Source: Bacillota bacterium (lineage in GTDB: Bacteria > Bacillota > Clostridia > Clostridiales > Clostridiaceae). From it: a stretch of DNA of 39,941 nucleotides. The notes under the pieces are model-generated. The model searched no databases. It was given only the letters and a program-made list of their open reading frames with translations, and was not told where the DNA came from. Made by a program: the position numbers and the translations under genes. This document shows positions 35,056 through 39,941 of this stretch, piece by piece. Where the stretch lies: positions 38,097-78,037 of the forward strand of contig JAJXWJ010000007.1 in the NCBI GenBank assembly GCA_021781655.1, read 5' to 3'. Position 1 is the stretch's first letter. Each line of letters begins with the position of its first letter.

Positions 35056-36081
35056 ATGAAAATAGTAAAACATTTAGCAATATGGGTAGCTATTTCTTTA
35101 ATAGTTCAGCTAGGTGCTCTGTTTTATCTTGATAAATATTATTTAGTAGCTCAAACAAAATTTAAAAGTAAAGAAGTATTCGAAGCAACGCCAAAAAAAC
35201 AGGATGTTAAGGTGAAGATTCCAACAGATGCAACTCAAATTAATATATCGTATGAAGGAACATACCTATCCTATATACAAAATGGAAGTTTAATAGTTGT
35301 AAATACAACAAATAATGATACAAAAACATTTTCGCCAGTTGCCGGAAATACCATTTCCATGTATAAATGGCTAAATGATAAAGATAGAGTTTATGTTGTA
35401 GAAAGAACTGAAAGTAATTTTCAACTTTATTATTATGATGCCGTTAAAGATGCTAGTGCACTAGTTAAAAATATAACTTATTCTACTAGATATTCATCTG
35501 TAACTGCTATAGGAAGCTCTGCAATGACTAATATGGACTTCTTTAAAATAAACAGAGGCGAAACTACATCTTATATATACTATAAAGATATAATGAATAA
35601 TGTTGGCTCTGTAGATACAGTAACTAGTAGAATAGGCAAGATGTATACACTTCTTAGAAAACCAGAAGTAATATATGAAGATACTTATAATGGTAAGATA
35701 TATGATACAGTATACGATAGCTCCAGTTACTATCCAATAAATATAAGCGGGTCAAAGGTCAATGCACTTATTGGGGTAGATGATTCAGACAATGTTTATA
35801 TTGGTGATGTAGTTAATAATTTGGTTGATAAGATATATTATGGAAACTTAAAAGATACTACTGATAAATGGCAATCAATAGCCTTAGCAGCGCCTACTGA
35901 TCCAAATAATATTTTTGTTACACAAGCTGGAGATATTTGTGTAAATAACCCAGCAAAGAATCAGGTTCTATCTCTTAAATCAAATAATATTACTGCTTAT
36001 AAGGGTACTTTTATCGAAATGTCTGATGCAGGCATAATCTCAAATGATAAAGGCATTTTAGTTAAGACAATGTATAAATAA
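35056..36081 (+). CDS. single-pass protein with beta-propeller-like domain, copy 2
   Basis: A 341-residue paralogue of the protein at 32925. It matches in the N-terminal helix (HLAIWVAISLIVQLGALFYLD), the first strands (INISYEGTYLSYIQNGSLIV, then SMYKWLNDKDRVYVVER) and SRIGKMYTLLRKPEVIYEDT. The rest is beta-rich with no catalytic motif. ATG 35056 follows AAGGAGGAA, 13 bases after the glycosidase stop, so each glycosidase is translated right before a propeller partner. Together with the first pair this is a tandem gene duplication. Confidence 0.8.
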   Translation: MKIVKHLAIWVAISLIVQLGALFYLDKYYLVAQTKFKSKEVFEATPKKQDVKVKIPTDATQINISYEGTYLSYIQNGSLIVVNTTNNDTKTFSPVAGNTISMYKWLNDKDRVYVVERTESNFQLYYYDAVKDASALVKNITYSTRYSSVTAIGSSAMTNMDFFKINRGETTSYIYYKDIMNNVGSVDTVTSRIGKMYTLLRKPEVIYEDTYNGKIYDTVYDSSSYYPINISGSKVNALIGVDDSDNVYIGDVVNNLVDKIYYGNLKDTTDKWQSIALAAPTDPNNIFVTQAGDICVNNPAKNQVLSLKSNNITAYKGTFIEMSDAGIISNDKGILVKTMYK

Positions 36082-36100
36082 ATATGAAAGGATGGTTACT

Positions 36101-36763
36101 ATGTTAAGTATGTTCAACATAGACATTCAGCAAATACTATTTTCAATACCAGCTATTTTGATTGCTTTTACTTTTCATGAGTATGCACATGCAATGGTAG
36201 CTGACAAATTAGGAGATAAAACTCCAAGGTTTCAAGGACGGTTAACATTAAATCCTATAGCGCATATTGACCCAATTGGATTTATTTTGATTCTTTTATT
36301 AAGGTTTGGTTGGGCAAAACCTGTTGAAACAAACCCTAGAGCTTTTAAAAATTATTATAAGGATGATTTAAAGGTATCTATAGCTGGGCCACTTGCAAAT
36401 TTAGCAGTGGCAATAGTGGCAGCTATTATTTTTGGAATTTGTAATAAATTTATGTCAAATTCAAATTTATCTATTATAATTGTGACATTAATTTATGCGG
36501 TAATTCAATATAATACTATGTTTTTCCTTTTGAATTTTATTCCAATACCAGGTTTTGATGGTTTCCATATTTTAAGAGATCTTTTTCCAAAGGAGTTTTA
36601 TAATATTTCTGATACATTATATAGATATCAGCTTATAATATTTTTAGTTTTAGTTATGCCTATTTTTAATGGGTATTCTATTTTATCTTATGTAATAAGC
36701 ATTCCTGCTAATGATATTTCGAATTTATTAGTTCAGTTATCTACAGCTATTTTTGGAATGTAA
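36101..36763 (+). CDS. site-2-type M50 zinc metalloprotease
   Basis: A 220-residue polytopic membrane protease of the small M50 (YwhC-like) type. The zinc motif HEYAH occurs in AFTFHEYAHAMVADKLGD and the second conserved site is NFIPIPGFDGFHILRD (the N-x-x-P-x-x-D-G element). Hydrophobic helices surround both. Small M50 proteins cut or process membrane proteins within the bilayer; no anti-sigma target is adjacent. ATG 36101 is favoured because AAAGGATGG ends a few bases before it; ATG 36092 lies inside that stretch. It is 19 bases after the propeller gene's stop, so it may belong to the same transcript. Confidence 0.9.
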   Translation: MLSMFNIDIQQILFSIPAILIAFTFHEYAHAMVADKLGDKTPRFQGRLTLNPIAHIDPIGFILILLLRFGWAKPVETNPRAFKNYYKDDLKVSIAGPLANLAVAIVAAIIFGICNKFMSNSNLSIIIVTLIYAVIQYNTMFFLLNFIPIPGFDGFHILRDLFPKEFYNISDTLYRYQLIIFLVLVMPIFNGYSILSYVISIPANDISNLLVQLSTAIFGM

Positions 36764-36797
36764 TATTAATTTTTAGTTTTAGACTGGAGTTGAATAG

Positions 36798-37433
36798 ATG
36801 AGATTAAGAAAAAAGTGGTGGGCTAGACCAGAGCTGGAAGAATGTCCACTTTTTATATCAGAGCCAAGAGAGTACAAAGGAAAATGGGCAGAAAAGTTTA
36901 ATAATGACAACGAAATATTTTTAGAACTAGGTTGTGGAAGAGGAGAATTTTTAGCTCAAAATGCTACTTTAAACCCACAAAAAAATTATATTGCAATTGA
37001 TTTAAAAGATGAAGTGTTAGTTTTTGCAAAAAGAAAGGTAATTGAAAAAGAGCTTACAAATGTTAGAATAGTACCACTTCAAATTGCATTTATTAATGAA
37101 GTTTTTGATAAAAATGAAATAAGCAGAATATACATTAATTTTTGCAATCCATGGCCAAAGGAAAGGCATAATAAAAGAAGACTTACGCACAAAAAGTTTT
37201 TGGAAAAGTATAAGGAGTTTATAAAACCAGGTTCAGAAATTTGGTTTAAAACAGATAATAAAGAACTTTTTGAAGCTTCAATTGATTATTTTAAAGAAAG
37301 TGGCTTTGAACTTTTGTTTACCACATTTGATTTACATAACAGCGGCTTTCAGCCAAATGTTGTAACAGAATATGAAAGCAAATTCATGGGTCTTGGTATG
37401 AAAATAATGTTTTTGAAAGCTAAATTAAAATAG
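36798..37433 (+). CDS. trmB: tRNA (guanine-N7-)-methyltransferase
   Basis: A 211-residue SAM-dependent enzyme that makes m7G46 in tRNA variable loops. The SAM-binding motif is [11 protein letters not shown] and the conserved [20 protein letters not shown] block carries the Asn/Pro/Trp/Pro signature typical of TrmB, with the C-terminal [11 protein letters not shown]. The start region [13 protein letters not shown] is typical. ATG 36798 follows a weak site (GACTGGAGT). A hairpin-like segment follows the stop but lacks a T-run, so coupling to the next small gene is possible. Confidence 0.96.
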   Translation: MRLRKKWWARPELEECPLFISEPREYKGKWAEKFNNDNEIFLELGCGRGEFLAQNATLNPQKNYIAIDLKDEVLVFAKRKVIEKELTNVRIVPLQIAFINEVFDKNEISRIYINFCNPWPKERHNKRRLTHKKFLEKYKEFIKPGSEIWFKTDNKELFEASIDYFKESGFELLFTTFDLHNSGFQPNVVTEYESKFMGLGMKIMFLKAKLK

Positions 37434-37556
37434 AATATTTTATCTTATCCTAGGGAAACATATTTATATGGGTATGTTTAGAAAGACTTTTTGTTGGAAA
37501 TAATAAAAAATATAGGAAAATTATTTTTTCATAAAGATGTCAAGGGAGGGATAAGC

Positions 37557-37721
37557 TTGCTTGAACGATATGGAAGTATGCATATTATTCAAAAAGTAAT
37601 TAGGAATAATAATGATGATGTTATAGCATATACGCTTGAAAATGGCGAAATTATAACAAAAGAGGAAGCGTTATGTATGGCTTCACAAGGGCAACTTAGC
37701 GATGATACTATAAAAAATTAA
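37557..37721 (+). CDS. small protein with DUF3892-like segment
   Basis: TTG 37557 lies about five bases after a strong GGGAGGGA (37544-37551) and opens 54 codons with ...VIAYTLENGEIITKEEALCMASQG. That pattern (I-x-L-x-N-G-E-x-x-x-K-E-E-A-x-x-x-A-x-x-G) resembles DUF3892 proteins, whose function is unknown. An in-frame TTG at 37491 would add 22 residues but lacks a good ribosome binding site. The family match is a recollection of pattern and not certain. It ends before a terminator and stands between trmB and the glycosyltransferase. Confidence 0.6.
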   Translation: MLERYGSMHIIQKVIRNNNDDVIAYTLENGEIITKEEALCMASQGQLSDDTIKN

Positions 37722-37729
37722 AAATACAA

Positions 37730-37770
37730 ACGAAAACTATTATTCCTATGAGTGATAGTTTTTGTTTTTT
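37730..37770 (+). terminator. terminator before the glycosyltransferase
   Basis: ACGAAAACTAT (37730-37740) pairs with ATAGTTTTTGT (37755-37765) with one G-T pair, followed by TTTTT. Confidence 0.75.
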
Positions 37771-37790
37771 GAAATAGGAGGAAACAACTG

Positions 37791-39035
37791 TTGTTAAATA
37801 AAAAAAATAAGTTTTATATTTTTGTATCCATAATTTCTTTGATTTTGTCAATACTTTGGATAATATTTGTAAATACAAAACCAAGTTCAGATTTTCAATA
37901 TTATAATACGGTGGCAAGACAAGTAGCAAATGGCGGACAGTGGGGAGATACTTATACTTCTGTAGGTTATGCAATAGTTCTTGGTTTTGTATACAAATTA
38001 TTTGGCTTAAGTATAATGGTGGGAAAAATATTCAATATATTTTTGAGTGCTTTAAGCTTTTTCATATTATTTAAGTTACTAAAAAAGGTTGAACTAGAAG
38101 AAAAGAAAAGGAAAATAATTTTCACTATATTTGCTTTTTTTCCGAATACTATATTTTATAATAGCCTTTTATGTACAGAAATTTTATTTACAACAATATT
38201 TTTATTTATAGGTTTATTGTATTTTAGTGATTTTAAATACAAATACATATTTATCGGTATTTTAACTGGTATAAACGCAATGATAAAACCTTTTTTTCTT
38301 ATATTTTTCTTTGCTGTGTTTATGATCCAAATAGTAAATAGAGTTGGCTTTTTAAAGACAATTAAAAACACTTTAGTGGTGCTACTTTTTAGTGCATTAA
38401 CCTTATCTCCTTGGATTTATAGGAACACTAAACTTATTGGACAGTTTACCACCATCTCCAACAATGGAGGCATAGTATTATATATTAACAATAATTCTCA
38501 AAATAATGCAGGAAGATGGATGCCTGCAGCAAATGTTAAAGATTCTCTTGTAAACCAAAAAAAATATAAAGATGCAAATCCAACAGAAAGAAATAATATG
38601 CTAAGCTCAGCAGCTAAAAAGTGGATTTTGAGTCATCCATTGCAATTTATAGATTTAGGCTTTAAAAGAATTTACAATACATATTATATTGCTGATGACA
38701 TTGCATTTACATATAATGGGACAGGTCTTTCAACGACAGCACAAAATATTTTAGCTAATTGGGCATATATTTATAAGATGATTATTTTCATTCCGGCAAC
38801 GGTAATGGTAATAATTAAATGCATAGAAGTTATAAAAAGCTTGATTAAAAAGAAAACAATGGATAACTTTATGGTATACAATTTGATTTGTTATTTCATG
38901 TTTGCGTGTACATATTTTATTACTGAAGGTCAAGGACGGTATTCTTTTCCTGCAATAATCATTATGACTTACTTTTTTACTGATGCAGTTTTTAGACTAT
39001 TTTTTAATAAAGCTAAAGGTTTAAATAAAATTTAA
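37791..39035 (+). CDS. multi-pass glycosyltransferase, GT39/ArnT-like
   Basis: A 414-residue protein with about ten hydrophobic helices. The first extracytoplasmic loop has the acidic motif PSSDFQYYNTVARQVANGG and later TSVGYAIVLGFVYKLFG, as in polyprenol-phosphate-sugar glycosyltransferases (the GT-C fold, dolichyl-phosphate mannosyltransferase/ArnT type). Such enzymes move a sugar from a lipid carrier onto protein, lipid or glycan outside the membrane; the acceptor is not told here. TTG 37791 follows AGGAGGAA by eight bases. It stands alone behind a terminator, ahead of rodA; no carrier-loading enzyme is next to it. Confidence 0.83.
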   Translation: MLNKKNKFYIFVSIISLILSILWIIFVNTKPSSDFQYYNTVARQVANGGQWGDTYTSVGYAIVLGFVYKLFGLSIMVGKIFNIFLSALSFFILFKLLKKVELEEKKRKIIFTIFAFFPNTIFYNSLLCTEILFTTIFLFIGLLYFSDFKYKYIFIGILTGINAMIKPFFLIFFFAVFMIQIVNRVGFLKTIKNTLVVLLFSALTLSPWIYRNTKLIGQFTTISNNGGIVLYINNNSQNNAGRWMPAANVKDSLVNQKKYKDANPTERNNMLSSAAKKWILSHPLQFIDLGFKRIYNTYYIADDIAFTYNGTGLSTTAQNILANWAYIYKMIIFIPATVMVIIKCIEVIKSLIKKKTMDNFMVYNLICYFMFACTYFITEGQGRYSFPAIIIMTYFFTDAVFRLFFNKAKGLNKI

Positions 39036-39073
39036 AGACAGCTAGTATTTCTGTAAAATTAATTATTTATTAA

Positions 39074-39101
39074 TTGACAAATAACAATAGTTTTATAATA
39101 A
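39074..39101 (+). promoter_or_regulatory. candidate promoter of the rodA-like gene
   Basis: A perfect TTGACA (39074-39079) with TAATAA at 39096 (16-base spacer) or TATAAT at 39094 (14-base spacer), about 70 bases before the start. Confidence 0.5.
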
Positions 39102-39169
39102 TAAGAATAGCATTTAAATAATCAATTTAAGTAAGTAAAGTCTAATTAGGGAAACAAGGAGGCAGCTAA

Positions 39170-39941
39170 TTGAAAAAATTTTTAATAGAAAGAAAACTAG
39201 TTAAACAAATAGATTTTTCACTGCTTATTGCAGTGATTTTAATATCAATTTTTGGCTGTGCTAATATATACAGCGCTACTTTTAGAACTTTAGGTTTCCA
39301 TACTATGCTAAATCAAGTTTTATACATTTTTATAGGCCTAATTATTATATATGTATTGCTGCTTTTTGATTATAATCTAATAGGTAATTTTTCCTCGATT
39401 TTTTATTGGGTTGGTGTAATATTGCTTTTATACACAGATGTTGCAGTTAGTAGAATTAAAGGTGCAAAGTCTTGGATATCAGTTGGTAGTTTTACTATAG
39501 AGCCTGGTGAGGTAATTAAATTTGCACTGATTTTGTTTCTTGCAAAAAAAATTGATAGTATGGAAGGCGATGTCAATAGCCCTAAAAACTTAATTAAGAT
39601 ATTATTTTATGCAGCTATTCCTATAGCTTTTATAATTAAACAGCCTAATTTAGGCTTAGCATTGATTTGCATTTTTACAGTTTTCACCATGCTATATATT
39701 TCAAAGCTTAAGCTTAAAATAATTTTTGCATCGATTTTAACTGGTATAATAGCTATTGTTTTAATTCTTAATCTGCATCTACTACAAGGTTATCAATTGG
39801 CAAGACTTACCTCTTTTATAAACCCTAAGAGCAGTCAATCGGATAATACGCTGCAGGTTGACAATGCAATGCTTGCTATTGGTTCAGGTGGAATATATGG
39901 AGAAGGATTTTTAAAAGGAACTCAAGTTAGTGGTGGATTTA
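39170..39941 (+). CDS. RodA/FtsW-type SEDS protein (3' end outside window)
   Basis: TTG 39170 follows AAGGAGG by seven bases and the frame stays open to the window edge (257 codons). The sequence has the family signatures: several hydrophobic helices, then AKSWISVGSFTIEPGEVIKFALIL, KQPNLGLAL, and LARLTSFINPKSSQSDNT followed by AIGSGGIYGEGFLKGTQ. SEDS proteins polymerise glycan strands from lipid II together with a class B penicillin-binding protein: RodA in wall elongation, FtsW in division or sporulation. The sequence ends before the last conserved loops, so RodA versus FtsW/SpoVE cannot be settled, though the form resembles RodA. The GT39-like gene lies upstream. Confidence 0.88.
   Translation, partial: MKKFLIERKLVKQIDFSLLIAVILISIFGCANIYSATFRTLGFHTMLNQVLYIFIGLIIIYVLLLFDYNLIGNFSSIFYWVGVILLLYTDVAVSRIKGAKSWISVGSFTIEPGEVIKFALILFLAKKIDSMEGDVNSPKNLIKILFYAAIPIAFIIKQPNLGLALICIFTVFTMLYISKLKLKIIFASILTGIIAIVLILNLHLLQGYQLARLTSFINPKSSQSDNTLQVDNAMLAIGSGGIYGEGFLKGTQVSGGF

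Noticed and set aside
37708-37974. Minus-strand frame over the start of the glycosyltransferase
   Set aside because: It overlaps a strong plus-strand ribosome binding site, terminator and coding sequence; no supporting signals on the minus strand.

Overview
The window is strongly A+T-rich. It has tightly packed Gram-positive gene order, strong AGGAGG-type ribosome binding sites, frequent TTG and GTG starts, an alpha/beta small acid-soluble spore protein, PyrR-type attenuators and clpP-clpX-lon-engB synteny. Together these point to an endospore-forming Firmicute, most likely a Clostridium sensu lato chromosome. No tRNA, rRNA, CRISPR array, insertion sequence or complete prophage was seen.

Layout. 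1-339 is the 3' end of an APC-type amino acid permease. 413-2600 is a PP2C phosphatase / P-II / Ser-Thr kinase cassette, followed by amtB-glnK (2938-4554), so nitrogen sensing and Hanks-type phosphosignalling sit side by side. Immediately after glnK is a nearly complete FMN riboswitch that precedes only a 20-codon ribD-like stub (4577-4908). 4997-7806 carries luxS, a spore SASP gene, a TPR membrane protein and a lipoprotein polysaccharide deacetylase. 8098-8856 is a decayed patch: a broken C39 bacteriocin-processing peptidase start, a small two-helix membrane protein and a 5'-truncated reading frame. DedA and DNA polymerase IV follow.

10847-21606 is the de novo pyrimidine cluster: pyrB-pyrI-pyrC-pyrF-pyrK-pyrD, an unidentified gene, then carA-carB. 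The two transcription units each begin with a PyrR-binding leader and attenuator. 21737-29117 holds a membrane-anchored unknown protein and the proteostasis block tig, clpP, clpX, lon and engB. 29270-29875 is a minus-strand PerR-like regulator followed by a 41-residue hydrophobic peptide gene whose start codon lies in a long inverted repeat. 30283-31662 is a PIN-PhoH ATPase.

31847-36081 is a tandemly duplicated two-gene module (phosphodiester-glycosidase-domain membrane protein plus single-pass beta-propeller-like protein, twice). It is followed by an M50 protease, trmB, a DUF3892-like small protein, a multi-pass GT39-like glycosyltransferase and the 5' part of a rodA/ftsW gene cut by the window edge.

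Most of the window is ordinary housekeeping sequence. The parts that merit a second look are the PP2C/P-II/kinase cassette with a Thr at the classic P-II phosphosite position, the orphan FMN riboswitch, the duplicated glycosidase/propeller module, and the hairpin-masked hydrophobic micro-gene next to perR.
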